A DNA stretch of 63,804 bases from Neptuniibacter sp. UBA6509 (lineage in GTDB: Bacteria; Pseudomonadota; Gammaproteobacteria; Pseudomonadales; Balneatricaceae): assembly GCA_002435145.1 (NCBI GenBank), contig DJLT01000123.1, forward strand, positions 1-63,804, written 5' to 3'. Under the pieces are notes generated by a model that saw nothing but the letters and a program-made list of their open reading frames with translations, was not told the origin of the DNA and did no database searches. How positions within the stretch are numbered: position 1 is the stretch's first letter; each line of letters starts with the position of its first letter. This document shows positions 56,465-63,804 of the stretch, in pieces. A program made the position numbers and the translations under genes.

Positions 56465-56495
56465 TTGACCTTCTAGTAACTGGAGGGTTTATGCT
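56465..56495 (+). promoter_or_regulatory. MerR-family-type promoter with overlapping dyad
   Basis: A -35 element TTGACC (56465-56470) and a -10 element TATGCT (56490-56495) are separated by 19 bases, the long spacer typical of MerR-regulated promoters. Within the spacer, ACCTTCTAGT (56468-56477) and ACTGGAGGGT (56479-56488) form a dyad with 8 of 10 pairs matching, the layout of CueR/PbrR/CadR operators. It is oriented towards the copper-export operon that starts 180 bases downstream. No MerR-family gene is present in the window. Confidence 0.8.
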
Positions 56496-56539
56496 TTAAC
56501 TGGGCTTATGAGAGTTGTTTTGCCTCACAATGTATAGAG

Positions 56540-56619
56540 GTCAATTCAATCTTGGTCAACACTCAATTGACGAATTCAATTATAAAAAATATTGGTATTT
56601 TATTATAAAAACCAAGATT
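56540..56619. repeat. nested inverted repeats in the copper-operon leader
   Basis: GTCAATT (56540-56546) / AATTGAC (56565-56571) and AATCTTGGT (56548-56556) / ACCAAGATT (56611-56619) are perfect inverted pairs. AATTCAAT occurs twice in direct orientation (56543, 56573). They could be regulator sites or leader RNA structure. Confidence 0.6.
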
Positions 56620-56673
56620 AACTGAACCTCAATTGCTTTGCTTTGAAATATTAAAATTGAACTACTTTGGGTA

Positions 56674-57090
56674 ATGAAAAATTCTATGCGAACTGCTCAT
56701 TTTCATATATATCAGAATGCCCGTCGTGCCAGCTATAGGAGAGCTGGTATTGCTATTCTGATTTTATTTGCCATAAGTTGGTTGAGTAGTATCAATATGG
56801 TCCAGTTATCTATAACCGCTGTTGGTCAAGGTGAAAACTTAAGACCTGTGGTTATGTCTGCCTCTATGATGTCTGAACATTGTAATCATGAAGGGAGTTC
56901 TGATTCGTGTGATAGTGTTGCTGCAGATATGGATTGTTCTGCAGCGCATTGTAGTATCATTGGAGTTTTAATGTCTTCAATAGAGCCACAAATTAATCGT
57001 TTGGGGTATGAAGGCTTCAAATACTTCAATCGTTATTATTATCTTGCGAGTTCTCCCCCTTATACCCCACCTATAACTCTGCCCGTTTAG
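56674..57090 (+). CDS. small membrane protein with Cys/His-rich segment, copper operon
   Basis: The 138-residue protein has one hydrophobic helix (about 22-42) and then a soluble part with a metal-ligand-rich stretch (MMSEHCNHEGSSDSCDSVAA then MDCSAAHCS). That is four Cys and three His in about 35 residues, plus several Met. The end SPPYTPPITLPV resembles the proline-rich ends of small DUF2946-like proteins of metal-efflux operons. It probably faces the periplasm and could bind copper. A second in-frame ATG is at 56686. It is the first gene behind the MerR-type promoter; cusC starts 79 bases downstream. Confidence 0.75.
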   Translation: MKNSMRTAHFHIYQNARRASYRRAGIAILILFAISWLSSINMVQLSITAVGQGENLRPVVMSASMMSEHCNHEGSSDSCDSVAADMDCSAAHCSIIGVLMSSIEPQINRLGYEGFKYFNRYYYLASSPPYTPPITLPV

Positions 57091-57103
57091 CTTCAAGTGT
57101 GTG

Positions 57104-57148
57104 GGGGCATCGTTGCCCCGAGATATTGAATTACCCCTATTTGGGTAA
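57104..57148 (+). other. two small hairpins between the first gene and cusC
   Basis: GGGGCA (57104-57109) / TGCCCC (57114-57119) and TTACCC (57131-57136) / GGGTAA (57143-57148). The second ends 21 bases before the cusC start. No T run follows, so they are more likely leader structure or RNA-processing sites than terminators. Confidence 0.45.
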
Positions 57149-57169
57149 CTAAACGAGAGTTACTAGAGA

Positions 57170-58492
57170 ATGAAAACCTCTGTTTGTATAGCGTTAGTTA
57201 TGCTGCCTTTTTCCATGTCTGTAGTTGCAGTAACTAAAGAAAAGACAGATACACATCCTGTTACTTTGCCGCAAGCCATAGAGAGTGCCCTAGCTTTAGA
57301 TCCTTGGTTGTTAGCAAATAGCTACCGACAAGAATCAGCTTTGGCCCGTAGTGTAGGAATAAAAAGTCTTCCAGATCCTAAGTTTAATGTTGGTATTAAG
57401 AATCTTCCCACAGATACCTTGGATTATGATCAGGAAGCAATGACCCAATTCAGTATTGGCGTAAGTCAAATGCTACCTAGAGGAGAAACACTGTCTCTTA
57501 AAGGTAAAAAATTAGAACAAAAAGCCGATCAACATCCACTCTTAAGGGAAGAACGCAGGGCGGCAGTGATAAGAGATATTTCTATTCTTTGGCTGAGGGC
57601 TATCAAAGCTCAGAAGAGTATCGAACTTATTAACGAGAACTACCAAATATTTTTGCAATTGAATGATGTTGCTACCAGCAGTTATAGCTCTGCATTTGGA
57701 CGCACCCGTCAGCAGGATTTAGTAAGAGCTGAATTAGAATTAGTGAACCTTGAAGATCGCCTGACCCAGCTTAAACAGCAACGAGATGTTGCTCTTCAGC
57801 AGTTAGAGCCTTGGCTTATTCCTGCTGGTGAAACAGGAACAGCAAGGTTAACAATTAAGGGTCAAATTCCGGAGCTTAAACTTAGGGACATTATGGCACC
57901 TTTAGATCCAAAGTTAATATCACATTTAAGTAAGCACCCTCGTTTAGCTCTATTCGATATAAGCATTGGAATGGCGAGTACGGATCTTCTATTGGCTGAG
58001 CAGAAATACAAACCTGAATGGATTATCAATGCGAGCTATGGAATTCGTGGAAAAACAGCAGTAGGTGATGAGCGCTCTGACCTGTTCTCAATGGGAGTGA
58101 CGATAGATATTCCTGTTTTCTCTACATCTAGACAAGATTCTGAAGTTAAGGCTGCGATAACTGATCGCGAAGCATTAAAAACGGAACGACTATTGTTGTT
58201 ACGAGAACTTTATTCCCGTTATGGAGCATTACATTCTGATCTTGAAAAATTAGACAAACGCCAACGGCTGTATGAACAACAGTTATTACCCGGATTTTCA
58301 GAATCTGCTGAAGCCGCAATCAATGCTTATACCGTAGATGATGGTTCGTTTGCTGAAGTAGTGCGTGCTCGTATTAGCGAATTAGATGCCAAATTAACTT
58401 CGCTGGGCATTCATGTTGAAAGGCTGAAAACAATTACAGTCATGAATTATCTATTAACCCAAGTGGGCGATGTTGAGGTAACAGAACAATGA
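57170..58492 (+). CDS. TolC-family outer-membrane efflux protein (CusC-like)
   Basis: The 440-residue protein has a signal peptide (MKTSVCIALVMLPFSMSVVA) and the TolC/OEP fold with two repeats rich in long helices (LPQAIESALALDPWLLANSY and QQRDVALQQLEPWL). It would form the outer-membrane tunnel of a Cus-type copper/silver efflux pump. It has no lipobox, unlike E. coli CusC. Its stop overlaps the adaptor start by four bases (ATGA). Confidence 0.9.
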   Translation: MKTSVCIALVMLPFSMSVVAVTKEKTDTHPVTLPQAIESALALDPWLLANSYRQESALARSVGIKSLPDPKFNVGIKNLPTDTLDYDQEAMTQFSIGVSQMLPRGETLSLKGKKLEQKADQHPLLREERRAAVIRDISILWLRAIKAQKSIELINENYQIFLQLNDVATSSYSSAFGRTRQQDLVRAELELVNLEDRLTQLKQQRDVALQQLEPWLIPAGETGTARLTIKGQIPELKLRDIMAPLDPKLISHLSKHPRLALFDISIGMASTDLLLAEQKYKPEWIINASYGIRGKTAVGDERSDLFSMGVTIDIPVFSTSRQDSEVKAAITDREALKTERLLLLRELYSRYGALHSDLEKLDKRQRLYEQQLLPGFSESAEAAINAYTVDDGSFAEVVRARISELDAKLTSLGIHVERLKTITVMNYLLTQVGDVEVTEQ

Positions 58493-60294
58493 AAGTCGTA
58501 AATAGCGTAGTTATGTTAGCCATGGGTGCGGCTCTGGGGGTTGGAGTTATGTATGGAGTGAATCAGGCCTCCATGACTGAGTTTAACAGCGAGTCAGGGA
58601 ACGCTACCGGTGAGGCTAAACCGCTATATTGGGTTGCTCCTATGGATCCAAATTATCGGCGTAATGAACCAGGGAAGTCGCCTATGGGAATGGAATTGGT
58701 ACCGGTATATGCCGAGGGAAATGATGCTAAGGGTGGCGGACCTGGTGCTATCTCTATTTCACCAGAGGTAGTAAATAATCTAGGCGTGAGAACCGCTAAA
58801 GTGAAGAGAGAGCAGCTTTCTCCTGATGTGAGAACCGTAGGGTATTTACAGTATAACAAAGAAAGTATTACCCATATTCATCCGCGTGTAGAAGGTTGGA
58901 TAGAGAAAAGTTTTATTAATACCACAGGTGATCCTGTTGAAAAGGGTCAAGCTCTTTATGATTTGTACTCTCCGGAGCTGGTTAATGCTCAGGAAGAACT
59001 GTTGTTCGGGTTGAAAAGAAAAGACGTCAGGCTCGCACAAGCCGCTGAGTACCGTCTTAAATCGCTACAAGTATCGGATAATTTTATTAAGAAATTAAAA
59101 AAGAGCCGTCAGGTCTCTCAGACCGTCAGGTTTTTCGCACCTGTTTCAGGTGTGGCTGATAGCGTAAGTATTCAGGACGGATATTTCGTTAAGCCAGGAA
59201 TGACATTGTTGAGCATTAGCAATTTAGATCAGATTTGGGTTGAAGCCGAAGTATTTGAACGGCAGGCCAGTCTCATCAAGGAAGGCTTGCCAGTTGAGGT
59301 GAAAATGGATTTTCTTCCCGGAAGGCCTCTATTAGGAACAGTGGATTATGTTTATCCCACTTTAGACTCTAAAACTCGAACACTCAGAGTAAGGGTAAGG
59401 CTTGCAAATCTTGATCATAAGCTTAAGCCAAATATGTTTGCTGAACTGAAAATAGTTGCTGTGGATGATCAGCAGCGCTTGTTGATTCCAAATGAAGCAC
59501 TCATACGTGGATCGGAGCAGGATCGGGTCGTCTTAGCGTTAGGTGAAGGTCGTTATAAATCGATAGAGGTAAAAAAAGGACTACGTGATTCAAAGTATAC
59601 AGAGATACTCGAAGGTCTTTATGAAGGGGAAGAAGTTGTTACTTCTGCACAATTTTTAATTGATTCTGAGTCTAGTAAAGCCTCTGATTTTAAACGTATG
59701 CACCAAGTTGGGGAAACGGAAAATAAGCCAAATCAGGTTTGGGTCGAGGTTGTATTTAACAGTGTAGATGCTGATGAAATGCAAGTGAATGTTGATCATG
59801 CTGCTATTGAAGATTGGCAGTGGCCACAAATGACGATGGACTTTCAGCTTAGCCCCTATCTTGAAATGGATGGCATTAAGGCTGGTGTTTTAGCTCATGC
59901 TCAAATAACCCATGATAAGCAAAATCAATACATTATCACCGAGATCCATATTTCTGATCAGGAAAATGAGGAGGACGATTCAAACACACCTAAAACGGCT
60001 ACCAACCGTCAGAAAAATTCAAGTATGGAAAACTCAAAGTCAGAATCTAAACCAACTTCGAGCGTTTGGGTTAAAGCGACTGTGAATAGTGTGGATGCAG
60101 AAGCGGTGAAGCTCAATGCGAAACATGATGCCATTCCTGAATGGCAGTGGCCTCAAATGGTGATGGATTTTCAGATTAGTGAATGGGTTGTTCTTGATGA
60201 ACTGCCTACAGGGAGTCCTCTTCACCTTGAAGTAAGCCGTAATGAACAAGGCGGCTATGAAATCACTGATTTTTACTTACCGGAAAGTGAATAA
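58489..60294 (+). CDS. CusB-like RND adaptor with two C-terminal CusF domains
   Basis: The 601-residue membrane-fusion protein has an N-terminal anchor (about 5-28) and a heavy-metal-binding domain (about 45-72, YWVAPMDPNYRRNEPGKSP). The HlyD/CusB adaptor core follows (about 90-400). Two CusF-like beta-barrel domains then occupy about 417-486 and 526-601, joined by an acidic linker. Each has all four copper/silver ligands in CusF spacing: H437, W445, M448, M450 and H546, W554, M557, M559 (both in WQWPQMxMDF). CusF is normally a separate chaperone; here two copies are fused to the adaptor. It lies between the cusC-like and cusA-like genes and is ten bases from the latter. Confidence 0.93.
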   Translation: MKVVNSVVMLAMGAALGVGVMYGVNQASMTEFNSESGNATGEAKPLYWVAPMDPNYRRNEPGKSPMGMELVPVYAEGNDAKGGGPGAISISPEVVNNLGVRTAKVKREQLSPDVRTVGYLQYNKESITHIHPRVEGWIEKSFINTTGDPVEKGQALYDLYSPELVNAQEELLFGLKRKDVRLAQAAEYRLKSLQVSDNFIKKLKKSRQVSQTVRFFAPVSGVADSVSIQDGYFVKPGMTLLSISNLDQIWVEAEVFERQASLIKEGLPVEVKMDFLPGRPLLGTVDYVYPTLDSKTRTLRVRVRLANLDHKLKPNMFAELKIVAVDDQQRLLIPNEALIRGSEQDRVVLALGEGRYKSIEVKKGLRDSKYTEILEGLYEGEEVVTSAQFLIDSESSKASDFKRMHQVGETENKPNQVWVEVVFNSVDADEMQVNVDHAAIEDWQWPQMTMDFQLSPYLEMDGIKAGVLAHAQITHDKQNQYIITEIHISDQENEEDDSNTPKTATNRQKNSSMENSKSESKPTSSVWVKATVNSVDAEAVKLNAKHDAIPEWQWPQMVMDFQISEWVVLDELPTGSPLHLEVSRNEQGGYEITDFYLPESE

Positions 60295-60303
60295 GGAACT
60301 GTC

Positions 60304-63300
60304 ATGATTAAAGCTATTATTCGCTGGTCGATTTGTAATCGTTTTATGGTGTTGTTGGCCGCGGTTATTCTGATTGGTTTGGGTTTGTATTCCCTGAAAA
60401 AAACACCGGTAGATGCTATTCCTGATCTGTCAGATGTACAGGTTATTATAAAAACTAGCTACCCTGGTCAAGCTCCGCAAGTGGTTGAAGACCAAGTAAC
60501 CTACCCTTTAACCACTGCAATGCTATCTGTTCCTGGTGCTGAAACAGTTCGGGGATACTCGTTCTTTGGTGACTCCTATGTATACGTTATCTTTAATGAG
60601 GAAACGGATATGTATTGGGCCAGAAGCCGAGTTTTGGAATATCTGAGCCAAGTAGCACCATCACTGCCAGCGAATGCGCGTCCTCAATTAGGGCCGGATG
60701 CAACGGGTGTCGGATGGGTATACCTCTATGCATTGATAGACCGGACAGGCCAGAATGACCTTGGGCAATTACGTTCATTGCAGGACTGGTTTTTGAAATA
60801 TGAGCTACAGACTGTACCAGGTGTTTCTGAAGTAGCTCCTATTGGAGGTATGGTTAAGCAGTATCAAGTCAGAGTTAATCCTGAAAAGCTTCGCGCCTTG
60901 AACATGCCTCTTAGCCATGTTCAGAATGCAATTCGTAGGGGGAATCAGGAAGTTGGTGCTTCTGTTGTTGAAATGGCAGAAGCGGAGTACATGGTACGTG
61001 CGTCTGGTTATATTCAGGGTATTGAGGATCTTGAGACAATTCCTCTGGGGGTAAATAAAAACGGTACCCCTCTATTACTTAAGGATGTCGCAAATATCGG
61101 TACCGGTCCTCAGATGCGCCGAGGTATCGCTGAGCTTAATGGTGAAGGTGAAGTTGTCGGCGGTGTAGTGGTAATGCGTTTTGGAGAAAATGCGCAAAAA
61201 ACTATTAACGGTGTTAAAGATAAATTAGAAAGCTTGAAAAGCAGTTTGCCGGAAGGAGTCGAGGTAGTAACCGTATATGACCGTTCAGGCCTTATTGATC
61301 GGGCGGTAGAAAACCTTTGGTATAAATTAATGGAGGAATTCTTAGTAGTCGCGTTGGTCTGTGTTGCTTTTCTTTTTCATGTTCGATCATCACTTGTTGC
61401 CATTATCAGCTTACCTGTTGGGATTCTTACGGCTTTTATTATCATGCATTTGCAAGGTATTAACGCCAATATTATGTCATTAGGTGGTATCGCTATTGCT
61501 ATTGGGGCGATGATTGATGGTGCCATTGTCATGATAGAAAACATGCATAAACATATGGAACGAACGGAATTGACACCTGAAAATCGTTGGCAAGTGGTGG
61601 CTGACTCGGCCTCTGAAGTGGGACCAGCACTTTTTTTCAGTATGTTGATTATTACGGTGAGTTTTGTCCCCGTTTTTACCCTTGAAGCTCAAGAAGGCCG
61701 AATGTTTTCGCCATTAGCTTTTACGAAAACCTATGCAATGGCGGCATCTGCAGCTCTGGCAATTACTTTGGTTCCGGTATTAATGGGATATTTCATCCGA
61801 GGAAAAGTGTTATCTGAGGATAAAAACCCTCTTAATCGAGTATTGACTGCCAGTTATATGCCCGCACTGAAAGTGGTTTTATCTTTCCCTAAGGCTACGT
61901 TAATGGGAGCTGTGTTAGTACTGGCTGTAGGCTTATGGCCGCTTGATAAGCTAGGCAGTGAATTTATACCTGACCTTGATGAAGGCGATCTTATGTATAT
62001 GCCTACTACTTATCCGGGTATATCCATTGGTAAAGCGCGCCAGTTGCTTCAGCAAACAGATAAGTTGATAGCTACCTTACCTGAGGTAGAGAGTGTATTT
62101 GGCAAGGTAGGGAGAGCTGATTCTGCTACTGATCCAGCACCGTTGACGATGATAGAAACCTTTATTCAGCTAAAACCCAAAAGCGAATGGCGAGAAGGGA
62201 TGACGACAGAAAAGCTTAAAAAGGAGCTTGATCAACTTGTCAAAATTCCAGGGGTTACAAATGCCTGGGTGATGCCGATCAAAACCCGTATTGACATGCT
62301 AGCTACGGGAATTAAAACTCCTGTAGGTATCAAAATAGCGGGACCAGATCTTAATGTAATTCAGGATATTGGAGAGCAACTAGAAAGAATTCTTAAGGAT
62401 GTTCCCGATACTGCTTCAGTCTACTCTGAACGTGTTGCAGGTGGACGATATATCAAAGTCGATATTCAGCGTGAGAAGGCAGCACGTTATGCCCTTAATA
62501 TCGCAGATATTCAGCAGGTTATTTCTTCCGCTGTTGGCGGTATGAATGTGTCGAACACAATAGAAGGTTTAGAGCGATATCCTATTAATGTACGTTACCC
62601 GCAGGATTATCGAGATTCACCGGAGCAGTTGGCATTACTTCCTATAGTCACAGCAACTGGGCAACGTATTGCTTTAGGTGATGTAGCTAATATATATCTG
62701 GAAGATGGTCCGCCAGGACTGAAGAGTGAGAATGCCCGTTTAAATGGCTGGACCTTTGTTGATATTGCTGATGTAGATATAGGTAGTTATGTAAAAAATG
62801 CTCAGCAAGTGGTCTCTGAGAAGATAAATTTACCTGCCGGTTATTCTCTTAATTGGTCGGGGCAATATGAATATATGTTGAGGGCTAAAGAGAAGCTGAC
62901 TTATGTGGTACCTCTGACTATTGTCATAATTATTGTGTTGTTATTTATAAATTTCCGAAATTTTGCAGAAGTTGCCATCATCATGGGGACTTTGCCCTTC
63001 GCTATGGTTGGAAGTATATGGCTGATGTATTGGCAAGGGTTTAATTTTTCAGTAGCGGTTGGTGTTGGCTTTATAGCATTGGCAGGGGTTGCTGTTGAAA
63101 TTGGGGTCATTATGTTGGTTTATCTCAATCAATCTTGGCAGGAAACCATCGAACGCTGTAAGAGTAAGGGACTAGATCTTCGTGAAGAAACATTGCGTCA
63201 TGCGGTTCTACATGGTGCTGGTTTACGTGTGCGTCCTGTGATGATGACTGCTGCTGCAATAATTCTCGGATTACTTCCAGTTCTATACGGTACGGGTACT

Positions 63301-63444
63301 GGTTCTGAAGTAATGAGCAGGATTGCGGCGCCTATGGTTGGAGGAATGGTCAGTGCAGTAATTCTGACTCTTCTTGTGTTACCTGCTATCTATTTTTTAT
63401 GGAAACGGCAATCGCTTCCTAAAACTAAATCATCTGAAATATAA
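60304..63444 (+). CDS. cusA: CusA-type heavy-metal efflux RND pump
   Basis: The 1046-residue inner-membrane pump has twelve helices and two large periplasmic loops. The HME-RND signature is present (GAMIDGAIVMIENMHKHME). The segment TRIDMLATGIKTPVGIKI contains M665, which by my alignment from memory corresponds to a substrate methionine of E. coli CusA. The length equals E. coli CusA (1047). It exports Cu(I)/Ag(I) from cytosol and periplasm with the preceding adaptor and outer-membrane partner. The monovalent-metal subfamily call rests on that motif and on the CusF domains next door. Confidence 0.94.
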   Translation: MIKAIIRWSICNRFMVLLAAVILIGLGLYSLKKTPVDAIPDLSDVQVIIKTSYPGQAPQVVEDQVTYPLTTAMLSVPGAETVRGYSFFGDSYVYVIFNEETDMYWARSRVLEYLSQVAPSLPANARPQLGPDATGVGWVYLYALIDRTGQNDLGQLRSLQDWFLKYELQTVPGVSEVAPIGGMVKQYQVRVNPEKLRALNMPLSHVQNAIRRGNQEVGASVVEMAEAEYMVRASGYIQGIEDLETIPLGVNKNGTPLLLKDVANIGTGPQMRRGIAELNGEGEVVGGVVVMRFGENAQKTINGVKDKLESLKSSLPEGVEVVTVYDRSGLIDRAVENLWYKLMEEFLVVALVCVAFLFHVRSSLVAIISLPVGILTAFIIMHLQGINANIMSLGGIAIAIGAMIDGAIVMIENMHKHMERTELTPENRWQVVADSASEVGPALFFSMLIITVSFVPVFTLEAQEGRMFSPLAFTKTYAMAASAALAITLVPVLMGYFIRGKVLSEDKNPLNRVLTASYMPALKVVLSFPKATLMGAVLVLAVGLWPLDKLGSEFIPDLDEGDLMYMPTTYPGISIGKARQLLQQTDKLIATLPEVESVFGKVGRADSATDPAPLTMIETFIQLKPKSEWREGMTTEKLKKELDQLVKIPGVTNAWVMPIKTRIDMLATGIKTPVGIKIAGPDLNVIQDIGEQLERILKDVPDTASVYSERVAGGRYIKVDIQREKAARYALNIADIQQVISSAVGGMNVSNTIEGLERYPINVRYPQDYRDSPEQLALLPIVTATGQRIALGDVANIYLEDGPPGLKSENARLNGWTFVDIADVDIGSYVKNAQQVVSEKINLPAGYSLNWSGQYEYMLRAKEKLTYVVPLTIVIIIVLLFINFRNFAEVAIIMGTLPFAMVGSIWLMYWQGFNFSVAVGVGFIALAGVAVEIGVIMLVYLNQSWQETIERCKSKGLDLREETLRHAVLHGAGLRVRPVMMTAAAIILGLLPVLYGTGTGSEVMSRIAAPMVGGMVSAVILTLLVLPAIYFLWKRQSLPKTKSSEI

Positions 63445-63456
63445 AGGTAAATTAAT

Positions 63457-63804
63457 ATGAAAAAATTCAAAACGTTGCTAGCCATTGCTGCACTCACAGT
63501 ATCTTCGTCGTTGTTTGCTCACGGTATGATGAACGGTAGCCATCCACAAGATGGAGCCATGATGATGGAGCCTACCGATAGAGTTGAAGTTAATTTTGCC
63601 AAACCAATGAAATTGGTCAGTCTCAAAGTTGTTGATTCAAGTGGTAAACCAGTATCAATTGATTTTAAACGCTCTAAAGAAGCAGGGACTTCATTTAAAG
63701 CGATGGTACCGAGTTTGAAATCAGATACTTATAAAGTGCATTGGAAGGCAATGGGTGGTGACGGACATATGATGAAAGGATCGTTCGTTTTCATGCAGCA
63801 CTAA
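63457..63804 (+). CDS. copC: CopC-like periplasmic copper-binding protein
   Basis: The 115-residue protein has a signal peptide (MKKFKTLLAIAALTVSSSLF, cleavage at about FA-H). The mature N-terminal His is the first ligand of the CopC copper(II) site. The second half of the site appears as DGHMMKGSFVF near the C terminus. The N-terminal part is Met-rich (HGMMNGSHPQDGAMMMEP), suggesting also a Cu(I) site. It ends exactly at the last base of the window; copD may follow outside. It is 12 bases after cusA, in the same operon. Confidence 0.92.
   Translation: MKKFKTLLAIAALTVSSSLFAHGMMNGSHPQDGAMMMEPTDRVEVNFAKPMKLVSLKVVDSSGKPVSIDFKRSKEAGTSFKAMVPSLKSDTYKVHWKAMGGDGHMMKGSFVFMQH

Larger units (their letters stand above)
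56189..56673. other. intergenic region before the copper operon
   Basis: About 485 bases without a supported gene. It contains the MerR-type promoter (56465-56495) and, downstream of it, an AT-rich leader with several inverted repeats (56540-56619). A 29-codon frame at 56413-56499 overlaps the promoter and is not supported. Bases 56200-56400 are AT-rich and show nothing I can name. Confidence 0.6.

Noticed and set aside
56413-56499. 29-codon frame (MNRKAPWSSCN...) behind GAGGGG in front of the copper operon
   Set aside because: The purine run is only two bases from the ATG, and the frame covers the MerR-type promoter, so it would be transcribed only from further upstream. No family resemblance.

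Overview
The window looks like an origin-proximal piece of the main chromosome of a marine gammaproteobacterium of the Oceanospirillales type (Neptunomonas / Amphritea / Marinomonas-like; this is inferred from protein character and gene order, since no rRNA is present). The block glyQ-glyS, gmhB, trkH-trkA-rsmB-fmt-def, LysM protein, dprA, tsaC, hemF, aroE is the order found next to oriC in Pseudomonas and relatives. Three parS-type centromere sites (5841, 11517, 12185; two are perfect TGTTTCACGTGAAACA) support that placement.

Layout. 1-4.9 kb: a methionine module, made of the mesX-mesD pair (folate-independent, oxygen-dependent methionine synthase), an aspartoacylase and a MetR-type LysR regulator. 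4.9-11.5 kb: signalling genes, namely a membrane diguanylate cyclase, an OmpR-type two-component pair divergent from a small outer-membrane beta-barrel, and a FIST sensor followed by a histidine kinase whose reading frame is broken near its N terminus. 11.6-29.7 kb: the conserved housekeeping block, ending with a LonB/LonC-like protease. 29.9-37.3 kb: an iron block, with a LbtU-type porin (also broken by one missing base) and an imelysin / di-heme DUF1111 / imelysin / DUF1513 operon behind a Fur-like box, then a lipoprotein and a gamma carbonic anhydrase. 37.5-42.1 kb: prlC, a YheV zinc ribbon, a soluble sugar dehydrogenase-like beta-propeller and an EamA permease. 42.1-45.2 kb: a zinc-uptake locus (zur-znuC-znuB divergent from znuA around a Zur-like palindrome, both ends histidine-rich). 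45.2-49.8 kb: small accessory genes (CheY-like protein, orphan NMT1-type binding protein, truncated CDF-like membrane protein, exported unknown, exported DsrE, DUF2799 lipoprotein). 50.0-56.2 kb: a 1591-residue hybrid kinase overlapping a REC-GGDEF protein, then a periplasmic protein built of 11-residue charged repeats. 56.4-63.8 kb: a copper/silver export operon with a MerR-type promoter but no MerR gene in view: a Cys/His-rich small protein, CusC-, CusB- and CusA-like proteins and a CopC-like protein. The CusB-like adaptor carries two complete CusF domains in tandem at its C terminus.

The points most worth following are the parS cluster, the two single-base frameshifts (both just after a CATC), the double-CusF adaptor with its regulator-less MerR promoter, the hybrid kinase / cyclase / hendecad-repeat run, and candidate MetR sites around the methionine module. 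I did not find a clearly new defence or mobile system. There is no CRISPR array, insertion sequence, prophage or tRNA that I can support.
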